A stretch of 64,000 nt of DNA from Paenibacillus tritici (GCF_013204885.1 NZ_JABMKX010000026.1:1-64000), one strand, 5' to 3'. Shown: positions 1 to 7,905, counted from the first letter of the stretch. Notes: generated by a model not told the origin, from the sequence alone. A program made the numbers and translations.

Positions 1-66
1 TAGGTTGGAGGTGGAAGTGCAGCAATGCATGGAGCTGACCAATACTAATCGGTCGAGGGCTTATCC
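1..66 (+). rRNA. 23S ribosomal RNA, 3' end (partial)
   Basis: The opening bases carry the conserved 3' end of bacterial 23S rRNA, including the block GACCAATACTAATCGGTCGA followed by GGGCTTATCC. Only the last ~66 bases are in the window. The next gene is tRNA-Asn, 64 bases downstream, so there is no room for a 5S rRNA gene between them; none is seen after the tRNA cluster either. The exact mature 3' end is approximate. Confidence 0.88.
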
Positions 67-129
67 AAATACACTAACACACAAATTCGTTTCGGATTCA
101 GTTTTCAGGCGATCAAGCCTGATGTATAT

Positions 130-205
130 TCCCTGATAGCTCAGTTGGTAGAGCACTCGACTGTTAATCGAGTTGTCACAGGTTCGAGTCCTGTTCGGGG
201 AGCCA
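130..205 (+). tRNA. tRNA-Asn (GTT)
   Basis: Cloverleaf with acceptor TCCCTGA/TCGGGGA, anticodon loop CTGTTAA, T-loop TTCGAGT and an encoded CCA. First of the 16 tRNAs in the rRNA-linked cluster. Confidence 0.95.
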
Positions 206-208
206 TAT

Positions 209-298
209 GGAGAGGTGTCCGAGTTTGGCCGAAGGAGCACGATTGGAAATCGTGTAGGCGCCACAAGCGTCTCGAGGGTTCGAATCCCTCTCTCTCCG
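209..298 (+). tRNA. tRNA-Ser (GGA)
   Basis: Class II tRNA with a long variable arm, acceptor GGAGAGG/TCTCTCC, anticodon GGA in the loop TTGGAAA, and T-loop TTCGAAT. CCA is not encoded. Confidence 0.95.
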
Positions 299-321
299 TA
301 GCAATACTTTTTATACAGCAT

Positions 322-396
322 GGCTCGTTGGTCAAGGGGTTAAGACACCTCCCTTTCACGGAGGTAACATGGGTTCGAATCCCATACGAGTCACCA
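322..396 (+). tRNA. tRNA-Glu (TTC)
   Basis: Acceptor GGCTCGT/ACGAGTC (one G-T wobble), anticodon TTC in loop CTTTCAC, T-loop TTCGAAT, CCA encoded. Confidence 0.95.
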
Positions 397-416
397 TTTT
401 TTTGGAACTGATACAT

Positions 417-492
417 GGAGGCTTAGCTCAGCTGGGAGAGCATCTGCCTTACAAGCAGAGGGTCGGGGGTTCGAACCCCTCAGCCTCCACCA
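417..492 (+). tRNA. tRNA-Val (TAC)
   Basis: Acceptor GGAGGCT/AGCCTCC, anticodon TAC in loop CTTACAA, T-loop TTCGAAC, CCA encoded. Confidence 0.95.
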
Positions 493-526
493 TCTATGAT
501 TTAACTGAATAGATCTTTACCAATGA

Positions 527-600
<74 letters not shown>

Positions 601-607
601 TTGTTTT

Positions 608-685
608 GGAACCGTGGTGTAGTTGGCCTAACATGCCTGCCTGTCACGCAGGAGATCGCGGGTTCGAATCCCGTCGGTTCCGCCA
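608..685 (+). tRNA. tRNA-Asp (GTC)
   Basis: Acceptor GGAACCG/CGGTTCC, anticodon GTC in loop CTGTCAC, T-loop TTCGAAT, CCA encoded. Its last 18 bases plus one flanking T recur exactly 110 bases downstream (778-796). Confidence 0.95.
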
Positions 686-822
686 TTTTAATGGCTTAAG
701 GGATGAGAATTCCCTGGGTTCGTTGAAGCATAGGCATCGTAAGGAATACTTCGCAATCTCGTAACGAAGTGAAGAGTATCCCGTCGGTTCCGCCATCTTT
801 ATCTTTATGAAATAACTTATAT
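686..822 (+). other. Spacer with a duplicated tRNA-Asp 3' end
   Basis: This is the longest spacer inside the tRNA cluster. Positions 778-796 repeat the 3' end of tRNA-Asp (668-686) without any difference over 19 bases, but the rest of a second tRNA is absent. Between the copies lie about 90 bases with a short GGGA/TCCC hairpin and an imperfect GGAATACTTC / GAAGAGTATCC inverted repeat. It may be the remnant of a second tRNA-Asp or of a small insertion at the tRNA end. Confidence 0.7.
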
Positions 823-898
823 GGCTCGGTAGCTCAGTCGGTAGAGCAAAGGACTGAAAATCCTTGTGTCGGGGGTTCGATTCCCTCCCGCGCCACCA
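823..898 (+). tRNA. tRNA-Phe (GAA)
   Basis: Anticodon GAA in loop CTGAAAA, stem AAGGA/TCCTT, T-loop TTCGATT, CCA encoded. The acceptor GGCTCGG pairs with CCGCGCC except at the fourth pair, which reads T826 opposite C891; most tRNAs keep a pair there. The T-stem also has a G-T wobble. Confidence 0.93.
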
Positions 899-913
899 TA
901 CACAATTTAATAT

Positions 914-989
<76 letters not shown>

Positions 990-995
990 TCCCGT

Positions 996-1081
996 GGAGG
1001 CTTAGCGAAGTGGCCAAACGCATCAGACTGTAAATCTGCTCACGTACGTGTTCGGTGGTTCGAATCCATCAGCCTCCACCA
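996..1081 (+). tRNA. tRNA-Tyr (GTA)
   Basis: Class II tRNA, acceptor GGAGGCT/AGCCTCC, anticodon GTA in loop CTGTAAA, long variable arm, CCA encoded. Confidence 0.95.
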
Positions 1082-1086
1082 TTTTT

Positions 1087-1160
1087 AGGGGCATAGTTTA
1101 AAGGTAGAACAACGGTCTCCAAAACCGTTGGTGTGGGTTCAATTCCTGCTGCCCCTGCCA
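1087..1160 (+). tRNA. tRNA-Trp (CCA)
   Basis: Acceptor AGGGGCA/TGCCCCT, anticodon CCA in loop CTCCAAA, T-loop TTCAATT, CCA tail encoded. Confidence 0.95.
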
Positions 1161-1186
1161 AGTAATTTCCTATAAAAGCTTAATAT

Positions 1187-1263
1187 GGCGACCGTGGCGA
1201 AGGGGTTAACGCACCGGATTGTGGTTCCGGCATTCGTGGGTTCGAGACCCATCGGTCGCCCCA
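1187..1263 (+). tRNA. tRNA-His (GTG), copy 1
   Basis: Acceptor begins with the extra 5' G typical of tRNA-His; anticodon GTG in loop TTGTGGT; CCA encoded. A second copy follows 124 bases downstream and the duplicated stretch includes the upstream AAGCTTAATAT. Confidence 0.95.
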
Positions 1264-1310
1264 TTTCTTTTATAAGAATTATAAGGCATATCATTCAAAA
1301 AGCTTAATAT

Positions 1311-1387
1311 GGCGACTGTGGCGAAGGGGTTAACGCACCGGATTGTGGTTCCGGCATTCGTGGGTTCGAGACCCATCAGTCGCCCCA
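1311..1387 (+). tRNA. tRNA-His (GTG), copy 2
   Basis: Same as copy 1 except for two changes that pair with each other at the inner end of the acceptor stem (C to T on the 5' side, G to A on the 3' side), so both genes keep a full stem and both look functional. Confidence 0.95.
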
Positions 1388-1406
1388 TTTTTATTCAACA
1401 ACTTAT

Positions 1407-1481
1407 TGGGGATTAGCCAAGCGGTAAGGCAACGGACTTTGACTCCGTCATTCATAGGTTCGATTCCTATATCCCCAGCCA
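1407..1481 (+). tRNA. tRNA-Gln (TTG)
   Basis: Acceptor TGGGGAT/ATCCCCA, anticodon TTG in loop CTTTGAC, CCA encoded. Confidence 0.95.
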
Positions 1482-1487
1482 TTATAT

Positions 1488-1562
1488 GCGGACGTGGCTC
1501 AGCGGTAGAGCATCGCCTTGCCAAGGCGAGGGTCGCGGGTTCGATTCCCGTCGTCCGCTCCA
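1488..1562 (+). tRNA. tRNA-Gly (GCC)
   Basis: Acceptor GCGGACG/CGTCCGC, anticodon GCC in loop TTGCCAA, CCA encoded. Confidence 0.95.
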
Positions 1563-1569
1563 TTATTTT

Positions 1570-1643
1570 GGTGCCATAGCCAAGTGGTAAGGCAAAGCTC
1601 TGCAAAAGCTTTATCCCCAGTTCAAATCTGGGTGGCACCTCCA
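1570..1643 (+). tRNA. tRNA-Cys (GCA)
   Basis: Acceptor GGTGCCA/TGGCACC, anticodon GCA in loop CTGCAAA, CCA encoded. Confidence 0.95.
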
Positions 1644-1672
1644 TTTTTATTTTTGAACTAATCAATGAATAC

Positions 1673-1751
1673 GCCGGCGTGGCGGAATGGCAGACGCGCT
1701 CGACTCAAAATCGAGTGGGAAACCGTGGAGGTTCGAGTCCTCTCGCCGGTA
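1673..1751 (+). tRNA. tRNA-Leu (CAA)
   Basis: Class II-type tRNA, acceptor GCCGGCG/CGCCGGT with a G-T wobble at the first pair, anticodon CAA in loop CTCAAAA, short variable arm, CCA not encoded. Last tRNA of the cluster. Confidence 0.93.
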
Positions 1752-1767
1752 TTATATTAAAGCTAAG

Positions 1768-1802
1768 AGTCCATCAGATACATTATCTGGTGGACTTTTT
1801 TT
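1768..1802 (+). terminator. Terminator of the rRNA-tRNA operon
   Basis: A 13-pair stem (AGTCCATCAGATA with TATCTGGTGGACT, one G-T) closed by a three-base loop and followed by seven Ts, 16 bases after tRNA-Leu. Confidence 0.9.
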
Positions 1803-1890
1803 GCGTTCTTGCCCATATAGCTGGCGGCCAAGGAGCCACCGAATTATCAATTTGGAATTTGGATTCAAAGATCACCAAATGATGATATAC

Positions 1891-1920
1891 TTGATCTATT
1901 ATAAATGATAATGATAATCA
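1891..1920 (+). promoter_or_regulatory. Promoter overlapped by a Fur box
   Basis: TTGATC (1891-1896) and GATAAT (1913-1918) are 16 bases apart and could be -35 and -10. The sequence TGATAATGATAATCA (1906-1920) matches 14 of 15 positions of the 7-1-7 Fur consensus TGATAATNATTATCA and covers the -10. Known Fur logic would be repression of the downstream siderophore genes when iron is plentiful. Confidence 0.75.
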
Positions 1921-1990
1921 AAATCATAATATTGGGATGATATATATTAGAGTGATAATAATTTAGATTTATAAATTAGAAATAAGTGAG

Positions 1991-3976
1991 ATGAGGGAGT
2001 GCGGGTTGGTGCAAGAAAAAGCAGAGGTAAGCCAGATGGTTACACCAGAGATCATTGATACGATGGCCCGTATATGGGCACGTTCGATCATTACTTTAAT
2101 AGATGTGCGTGTTCAGAATATAGTATCCCAATACCCCTTGGAACATTACAAAATGCCTAGTAGCATGTTTATCTATGCATGTGGAGGAGAAGCGCAAATT
2201 CAACTGAATGAAACCGCATTTGGTATAGAACGTTTCGGTTTGGTTCACGGCGGGAAGGGGAGCCTGCTTAGCATTTCGCCTACAGGAGAGAGTGTGAGGA
2301 CCTTTATGGTGTTTTATAAAGCAGAATCACCTCTTTTTCTCAAAAGGTATCTGCAGCAATTACTGGATCAGGTGAATCCATTTGTTCAACAGTATGGTTA
2401 TACGCCAAGTAACCCCATCTTGGTCCTCGATTTGTTCCAACAGATGATGAATGCCTGGAACGGCGGCAAGGCGATGAATCAGTTGCAGGCCAAAAGTTTT
2501 CTATATCAATTGATTCATGGGGTGTACAGAGATTTTGAGGAGGGTGAGGTCCGGTATCTCCAGCCAGATCCATCCCTTTCTACGAAGGTGTATCTTGATA
2601 AACATTATAGAGAGCCGATTATGTTTAAAGAAATTGCCGATATGTTTGGAATTAGCGGCGGGCAATTGACGCGGCTCTTCAAAAAGAAGGAAGGGATGAG
2701 CTTACAGGAGTACCTCATTCAGAGGAGGATAGAAGCTGCCTGCCATGGCTTAAAGAATACAGAAGCAACCATTAAAGAAATCGCAGCAGGAACCGGCTTT
2801 GTGGATGAGAAGAACCTGTTTCGGATGTTTAAGAAGTATTACAAAATGACGCCGAGTGATTACCGGAAAATAAACGCACTATCTATGCAGGTTGATGGTA
2901 TTGATAATGATTCTCATATTCATTACAATGAGAGGGAACTGGCGAATCTGGTCAAGTCTCATAGAGATGGGGAATCAAGCATGTTTGGACAAGTTAGAAG
3001 TAAAGAAATGCTCTTTGCGGCGGCGATGAGCTTGATGCTGTTGTTAACGGCATGTACGTCGGGGACGCCAGTGAATAACAGGGGAACGGTGAATCCGCCC
3101 GCAGAGACACAACAGTCGAAGCAAACGGAAGTACCGGAGACGAAAGCTTCCGAAGCAGCCTCGCAGACCAGAACGATATCCACAGTAAAAGGTGATGTTG
3201 AGGTACCTAGCAACCCTCAGCGTGTTGTAGTCGATTATCTGGTTGGTGATGTGGTGGCTTTAGGTGTAACTCCACTAGGTGTTGCGAGAGCGACAAGGGG
3301 GGAGACAGAGGCTGTATATTCTAACCAGATTAAAGATTCTGTTAACATAAAGATGGAGCCGGAAGATGTGATGAGTCTTGAGCCTGATTTAATCATCTTA
3401 GCCTGGGGCGAAGAGAATTATGATGATCTATCCAAAATTGCTCCAACCATTTATGTTCCTTATGGTGATATGACTACAGAAGAGCGAATCCGTTTTATGG
3501 GCGATATTTTGAATAAGCCGGAGGAGGCTGAGGCTGTGTTGAATGCTTATGCGAGCAAAATTGAAGAAGCGAAGCTGGCTTTTACAAATGCAGGCCTTTC
3601 AGACAAGACAGTGACTCTAGGAGAATTCAGTGATAAAAGTAGCTCCGTCGCTGGAGCCAAACATGCAGTGGGTGTGCTTATCTATAATGAACTTCAAATG
3701 AAGGCACCGCCAAAAGTCCAATCTGATATCATTGCTGCAGATAAATATTGGGGAGAAGTCTCTATGGAGGCTCTGCCTGCTTACATGGGGGATTACTTGA
3801 TCGCTTTAGGAGATACGGAAGTTCCTGCTGATCAGGCAATCTGGAAATTGCTACCGGCTGTGCAACAAAATCGGATCGTAATGGTGGGTTCATCGCTATC
3901 TTGGTCCACTGATATAATGACTTCCAGTGCATTGATAGATCATATTGTGAATCAATTGCTGGCATTAGCGAAATAA
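1991..3976 (+). CDS. AraC-type regulator fused in frame to a siderophore-binding lipoprotein (Btr/FeuA-like)
   Basis: One uninterrupted 661-residue frame. Residues ~1-190 resemble the ligand-sensing part of AraC regulators; ~195-298 form an AraC double helix-turn-helix ending in PSDYRK. Residues 340-355 are a hydrophobic stretch ending in the lipobox LTAC (Cys355), then a Ser/Thr/Glu-rich linker and a FeuA/FhuD-type periplasmic-binding domain (~375-661, starting near PSNPQRVVV). In Bacillus subtilis the regulator Btr also joins AraC and binding-protein domains, but without an export signal in between. An internal ATG at 2981 (residue 331) could start a separate lipoprotein. The N-terminus may be TTG 2006 or GTG 2009, which follow AGGGAG at good spacing. 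Fur box upstream; permeases follow directly. Confidence 0.85.
   Translation: MRECGLVQEKAEVSQMVTPEIIDTMARIWARSIITLIDVRVQNIVSQYPLEHYKMPSSMFIYACGGEAQIQLNETAFGIERFGLVHGGKGSLLSISPTGESVRTFMVFYKAESPLFLKRYLQQLLDQVNPFVQQYGYTPSNPILVLDLFQQMMNAWNGGKAMNQLQAKSFLYQLIHGVYRDFEEGEVRYLQPDPSLSTKVYLDKHYREPIMFKEIADMFGISGGQLTRLFKKKEGMSLQEYLIQRRIEAACHGLKNTEATIKEIAAGTGFVDEKNLFRMFKKYYKMTPSDYRKINALSMQVDGIDNDSHIHYNERELANLVKSHRDGESSMFGQVRSKEMLFAAAMSLMLLLTACTSGTPVNNRGTVNPPAETQQSKQTEVPETKASEAASQTRTISTVKGDVEVPSNPQRVVVDYLVGDVVALGVTPLGVARATRGETEAVYSNQIKDSVNIKMEPEDVMSLEPDLIILAWGEENYDDLSKIAPTIYVPYGDMTTEERIRFMGDILNKPEEAEAVLNAYASKIEEAKLAFTNAGLSDKTVTLGEFSDKSSSVAGAKHAVGVLIYNELQMKAPPKVQSDIIAADKYWGEVSMEALPAYMGDYLIALGDTEVPADQAIWKLLPAVQQNRIVMVGSSLSWSTDIMTSSALIDHIVNQLLALAK
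2981..3976 (+). other. Possible internal start: free siderophore-binding lipoprotein
   Basis: ATG 2981 begins MFGQVRSKEMLF and leads straight into a normal lipoprotein signal peptide (Lys/Arg then a hydrophobic core, LTAC). AGAGATGGGG lies 8-15 bases upstream and is a weak ribosome site. If used, it yields a 331-residue binding protein of the usual family length, nested in frame inside the longer regulator gene. Confidence 0.5.
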
Positions 3977-3993
3977 GGGGATTGGGAAATATA

Positions 3994-5019
3994 ATGACAA
4001 ACAAGCCTCAACAAAAACGCCGCGGGGCGATTAAATTCACCATGTATATGGTGGTAGGGCTTGGGTTAACGGTTCTCATATCGGCGGCGTCGATTAGCTT
4101 CGGCGCCGCCGATATGAGGTTAGCAACTGCATGGGAGGCTATTTTCCGATTTGATCCAACACTCACTGAGCATCAAATTATTCAGACCCTGCGTCTTCCG
4201 CGTACCGTAGCTGATTTGATTGTCGGATGCAGCCTTGCAGTTTGTGGTGCGATCATGCAGGGGACGACGCGCAATCCGCTGGCCGACTCCGGACTGATGG
4301 GGATCAGCTCTGGGGCAGCCTTCGCAATTGCATGCTGCCTGGCCTTCATGCCGGGTTATTCGTATGGGCAGATGATGCTGTTGGCTTGTCTGGGGGCAGC
4401 GCTCGCCACCGGGATCACTTACTTCGTTGCGTCACTAGGCAAGCGAGGGATGACGCCCCAGCGGCTGGTACTGGCAGGTTTGTCCATTTCCATGCTGTTT
4501 GGCGCGCTCAGTCAGTATTTAGCGATCAATTACAATCTGGGGAGAGCATTGGCGTTCTGGACATCAGGAAGTACAGCGGGGGCCAAGTGGGAGGAATTAC
4601 TGATCATCTCTCCGCTGTTTGTTAGTGGTGTTCTGTTGGCTCTGGCGTTATCTCCTTCTGTTACCCTGCTCAGTTTGGGGGATGAGGTGGCAAGTGGACT
4701 TGGTATCCGCAGCGGACTGGTCAAAGGGTTATCGACGATTGTTGTGCTCGTGCTGACCGGACTGGCTGTTGTTGTGGTTGGCCCGATTGGTTTTGTGGGT
4801 CTGATTACACCGCATATGGTGCGATATATGGTGGGTGTCGACTACCGGTACATTATTCCGGCAGCTGCGATATATGGTGCGTTGTTGACGGTATCAGCCG
4901 ATCTGGCTGGCCGCTTGATCAATAAGCCATTCGAAACACCGATTGGTATTATATTTTCTATCATTGGGGTGCCGTACTTCCTCTTCCTGGCTCGCAGGCA
5001 AAGGAGGGAATTTGAATGA
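3994..5019 (+). CDS. Ferric-siderophore ABC permease, FecCD family (first subunit)
   Basis: Membrane half of an iron-siderophore importer. The protein is almost entirely hydrophobic segments (about ten expected for FecCD) with family motifs such as RLPRTVADLIVGCSLAV, IMQGTTRNPLADSGLMG and the ATPase-contact region GPIGFVGLITPHMVR. TTG 3982 would add four residues, but AAGGGG touches it directly; ATG 3994 is preferred although spacing is long. The gene starts 17 bases after the binding-protein stop and overlaps the next permease by four bases (ATGA). A 15-pair perfect inverted repeat lies within its first 130 bases. Confidence 0.93.
   Translation: MTNKPQQKRRGAIKFTMYMVVGLGLTVLISAASISFGAADMRLATAWEAIFRFDPTLTEHQIIQTLRLPRTVADLIVGCSLAVCGAIMQGTTRNPLADSGLMGISSGAAFAIACCLAFMPGYSYGQMMLLACLGAALATGITYFVASLGKRGMTPQRLVLAGLSISMLFGALSQYLAINYNLGRALAFWTSGSTAGAKWEELLIISPLFVSGVLLALALSPSVTLLSLGDEVASGLGIRSGLVKGLSTIVVLVLTGLAVVVVGPIGFVGLITPHMVRYMVGVDYRYIIPAAAIYGALLTVSADLAGRLINKPFETPIGIIFSIIGVPYFLFLARRQRREFE
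4075..4118 (+). other. Perfect 15-bp inverted repeat inside a coding region
   Basis: CTCATATCGGCGGCG (4075-4089) is matched exactly by its reverse complement at 4104-4118 with a 14-base loop. It encodes residues ~28-42 of the permease (around SAASISFGAADMRL). No T-run follows, so it is not a classic terminator; it could hold back transcription or protect the upstream mRNA. Confidence 0.8.
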
Positions 5020-6029
5020 TCAGGCAGCGTTATACGGTGCAACGGGGAATCATCGTCAATGTAGTGCTACTGGTGCTTATCTTTATGTTTGCGGTCATTA
5101 GCATGAATTCAGGCAAGATGAATCTTTCACCGCTGGAAGTGCTGAATGTTCTCCTGGGAAATGGTACCGACAAGCAAAATCTGATTGTGTTTGATTTTCG
5201 AATGCCACGAATCGTATTGTCGATCTTGGTAGGTCTGGGAATGGGAGCGGCAGGGGTCGTGATGCAGAGTTTGCTGCGCAATGATATGGCTAGTCCGGGA
5301 ACACTGGGGATTAGTTCGGGATCAGGCTTGTTTGTCCTGTTGTTCGTCGTATTCATCGCATCGACAGGAAGGAGTTCCTTTGTTGCTCTGCCACTGCTGG
5401 CTTTGGTTGGCGGACTGCTCGCGGCGGGCTTGATCTTCTTATTGTCGTATCGCCGTGGCCGGGACATCTCGCCCATCGGCTTGATCTTAACCGGGGTTGC
5501 GCTCGGAAGCGGATATGGGGCGCTGACCACCTTCCTGACCCTCAAGCTGGATGATTCGCAGATGAACTTTATGCTGAACTGGCTGGCTGGGAGTCTGTGG
5601 GGCGATGATTGGCGTTATATTTCCATACTGGCACCATTGGTTTTGATTATACTCGGTTATATTTTCTACAAGTCTCGCATGCTGAATGTTCTCCATCTGG
5701 GCAATCAGACAGCAGAAGGGCTGGGTCTTGCCGTGAAGCGGCAGTTCTTGGGGTTGTCGATCGCTGCTGTTGCTTTATCCTCTGGCAGTGTGGCTGTAGG
5801 CGGAAGCTTCTTCTTCGTGGGCTTGATCGCTCCTCACATGGCAAGAAAACTGGTCGGACCCGATCACAAAATGCTCGTTCCGGCTGCCAGCCTGACCGGG
5901 GGATTAATCGTGGTGCTTGCGGATACGATTACGCGCACGGTTAGCCTTGGAGGAGATGTGCCGACGGGAATCATCATTACGGTCATCAGTGTTCCGTACT
6001 TTCTGTATCTGCTGGCGAAGGCTAACTAG
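5016..6029 (+). CDS. Ferric-siderophore ABC permease, FecCD family (second subunit)
   Basis: Second FecCD permease, 337 residues, which would pair with the upstream subunit as FeuB/FeuC do. Recognisable motifs are RMPRIVLSILVGLGMG, MQSLLRNDMASPGTLG and VGLIAPHMARKLVGPDH near the C-terminus. AAAGGAGG sits nine bases upstream of ATG 5016, inside the end of the previous gene, and the ATGA overlap suggests coupled translation. The ATPase gene follows nine bases after the stop. Confidence 0.93.
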   Translation: MIRQRYTVQRGIIVNVVLLVLIFMFAVISMNSGKMNLSPLEVLNVLLGNGTDKQNLIVFDFRMPRIVLSILVGLGMGAAGVVMQSLLRNDMASPGTLGISSGSGLFVLLFVVFIASTGRSSFVALPLLALVGGLLAAGLIFLLSYRRGRDISPIGLILTGVALGSGYGALTTFLTLKLDDSQMNFMLNWLAGSLWGDDWRYISILAPLVLIILGYIFYKSRMLNVLHLGNQTAEGLGLAVKRQFLGLSIAAVALSSGSVAVGGSFFFVGLIAPHMARKLVGPDHKMLVPAASLTGGLIVVLADTITRTVSLGGDVPTGIIITVISVPYFLYLLAKAN

Positions 6030-6038
6030 GAGGACATC

Positions 6039-6833
6039 ATGGATAGTATTACAGCGCAACAACTCGATATTGCCTATAATGACACGCTTATTGTACAAGA
6101 ACTGGATTTACAGATTCCGCGCGGACAGATTACCTCGATTATTGGTCCCAATGGATGCGGTAAATCAACCATACTTAAGGCAGTAGGCCGGTTGCTCAAG
6201 ACGGAAAATGGTGCGGTCTATCTGAATGGAGCTGATATCGGTACGCTGACCACCAAGGAAGTGGCCAAGCAGATGGCGATTCTGCCCCAGACACCGACTG
6301 CACCGAGCGGATTGACGGTTGGCCAATTAGTCGCCTATGGGCGTTTCCCTCATCAACGGGGCTTCGGCAAGCTCTCCAAAGAGGATAAGCATGTCGTCAC
6401 CTGGGCCTTATCGGTTACACAGCTTACTGCGTTTGAGCATCGTGAGGTGGATACACTATCTGGCGGTCAGCGTCAGCGCGTATGGATTGCGATGGCGCTC
6501 GCCCAGCAGACTGATCTGATCCTGCTGGATGAACCGACCACCTATCTGGACCTGGCGCATCAGCTTGAAGTGCTGGAGCTGCTATTTGAACTGAATCGAA
6601 GTCAGCAGGTGACGATTGTGATGGTGCTGCATGACCTGAATCTGGCAGCACGCTTCTCCGACTACATGGTGGCAATCCGTGAGGGCCAAGTGGTGGAGCA
6701 TGGCTCGCCAGAGCGCGTAATGACGGTACAGACGCTGCGTGAGGTGTTTGCCATTGATGCCGAAATTATGCTTGAACCACGAACAGGACGACCGGTGTAT
6801 GTGACGTACGAGCTGTTGCGTGATCATCGTTGA
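6039..6833 (+). CDS. Ferric-siderophore ABC transporter ATPase (FecE/YusV-like)
   Basis: Cytoplasmic ATPase, 264 residues. Walker A GPNGCGKST at 36-44, signature LSGGQRQRV at 140-148, Walker B ILLDEP at 161-166 and the switch histidine in VLHDLN at 198. The insertion and the order of motifs are those of the FecE/FhuC group, which energise siderophore import; in B. subtilis YusV serves several siderophore permeases. A good AGGAGG precedes ATG 6039. Last gene of the Fur-controlled operon, closed by a terminator at 6844. Confidence 0.94.
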   Translation: MDSITAQQLDIAYNDTLIVQELDLQIPRGQITSIIGPNGCGKSTILKAVGRLLKTENGAVYLNGADIGTLTTKEVAKQMAILPQTPTAPSGLTVGQLVAYGRFPHQRGFGKLSKEDKHVVTWALSVTQLTAFEHREVDTLSGGQRQRVWIAMALAQQTDLILLDEPTTYLDLAHQLEVLELLFELNRSQQVTIVMVLHDLNLAARFSDYMVAIREGQVVEHGSPERVMTVQTLREVFAIDAEIMLEPRTGRPVYVTYELLRDHR

Positions 6834-6843
6834 TAAAAACATG

Positions 6844-6890
6844 AAAACCCGCGAAAAACCTTTATTTCACAAGGCTTTTCGCGGGTTTTT
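6844..6890 (+). terminator. Terminator of the siderophore operon
   Basis: AAAACCCGCGAAAA pairs with TTTTCGCGGGTTTT, then a T-run. The A-rich 5' side makes it usable from the opposite strand too, where the serine hydrolase gene ends at 6928. Confidence 0.9.
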
Positions 6891-6927
6891 GACTCCTCTT
6901 CTGCGAAAAAACCTGCGAGACTTTACC

Positions 6928-7905
6928 TCACTGATTCTCTTCAAACAACGGTGAAATATACGTTCTAATTAATTCGATTCGGTCCTTCGCACGCGGCATG
7001 AAACGGGAAGCAATCGCAACTACCATTTTCTTCGCGGGATTTACGAAAATCACATTTCCGCCGTCGCCCAAAGCCGCATAACAACCTAATCCCTCATTGC
7101 TAACAATCCACCATAAATATCCGTACGGTAAATCTCCCCATCGGCTGCTTTCTTGGGTGCTGTCTTTGATCCATGTTGAGGATAGAATTTGTCTGCCGTT
7201 CCAGCATCCTTGATTTAAGTACATTTGGCCGATTTTTGCCATATCCATGGCGGTTAAGGCAAGCCCCCAACCGGCAGTATGGGTGCCTATAGGGTCCATC
7301 ATCCAACCGCTTACATGTTTATTTTTGAGGAAAGCCAAATAATCTTCTTTGCAATGGATCATTGCACTGGCGGGTGCTTTAATGCCAAGCGGTTCAAACA
7401 GATGATCGGTGGCAAAATGAAGTACAGATTGGCCTGTTGCATGGGTGAGGATTCCCGACAGGACCTGTATGCCGATTGTGGAATACTTGAATTCTCCAGG
7501 ATTGTCTTTGCCACCCAACAAGTCCATCGCAGCTTTGGTCCAATCCCCGCTGGTATAGACCTTTGTATAGGGCTCCGATTTGTATTTATACGGTGCGGTC
7601 ATTGTCAGCATATTTTTAATTGTGATATCCTGTATCGTTTTTTCGCCGCGCTTGATCGTGTAATCCGGAAAAAATTCCAATACATTCTGATCTATGCTTT
7701 TAATAAAGCCTTGATCTATGGCAATGCCGATAAGTGCAGAAATAATGCTCTTGGTCACGGATGCAACATGGATTGTATCGTAAGCGGTGTAGCCGTCAAA
7801 ATAGCTTTCATATACCTTTTCGCTGCCGATCAGTACTACAATACCAGCAATATTGCCATAGTCTGTTTTAATCAGATTCTCGAAATTTTCAATTCTGTTA
7901 TTCAC
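6928..7905 (-). CDS. Serine hydrolase of the beta-lactamase / class C family
   Basis: A 325-residue protein of the penicillin-binding-protein/class C beta-lactamase fold. SVTK at residues 49-52 is the active-site SxxK, YST at 141-143 fits the YxN position, and HTAGWGL later fits the third motif region. No signal peptide is visible, so it may be a cytoplasmic esterase or amidase rather than an antibiotic-degrading enzyme; the substrate cannot be told. The start is taken as GTG 7905 because AAGGAG lies seven bases before it; the frame is open further upstream (to 7998) but has no ribosome site there. It stands alone, downstream of the TetR gene and its terminator. Confidence 0.85.
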   Translation of the reverse strand: MNNRIENFENLIKTDYGNIAGIVVLIGSEKVYESYFDGYTAYDTIHVASVTKSIISALIGIAIDQGFIKSIDQNVLEFFPDYTIKRGEKTIQDITIKNMLTMTAPYKYKSEPYTKVYTSGDWTKAAMDLLGGKDNPGEFKYSTIGIQVLSGILTHATGQSVLHFATDHLFEPLGIKAPASAMIHCKEDYLAFLKNKHVSGWMMDPIGTHTAGWGLALTAMDMAKIGQMYLNQGCWNGRQILSSTWIKDSTQESSRWGDLPYGYLWWIVSNEGLGCYAALGDGGNVIFVNPAKKMVVAIASRFMPRAKDRIELIRTYISPLFEENQ

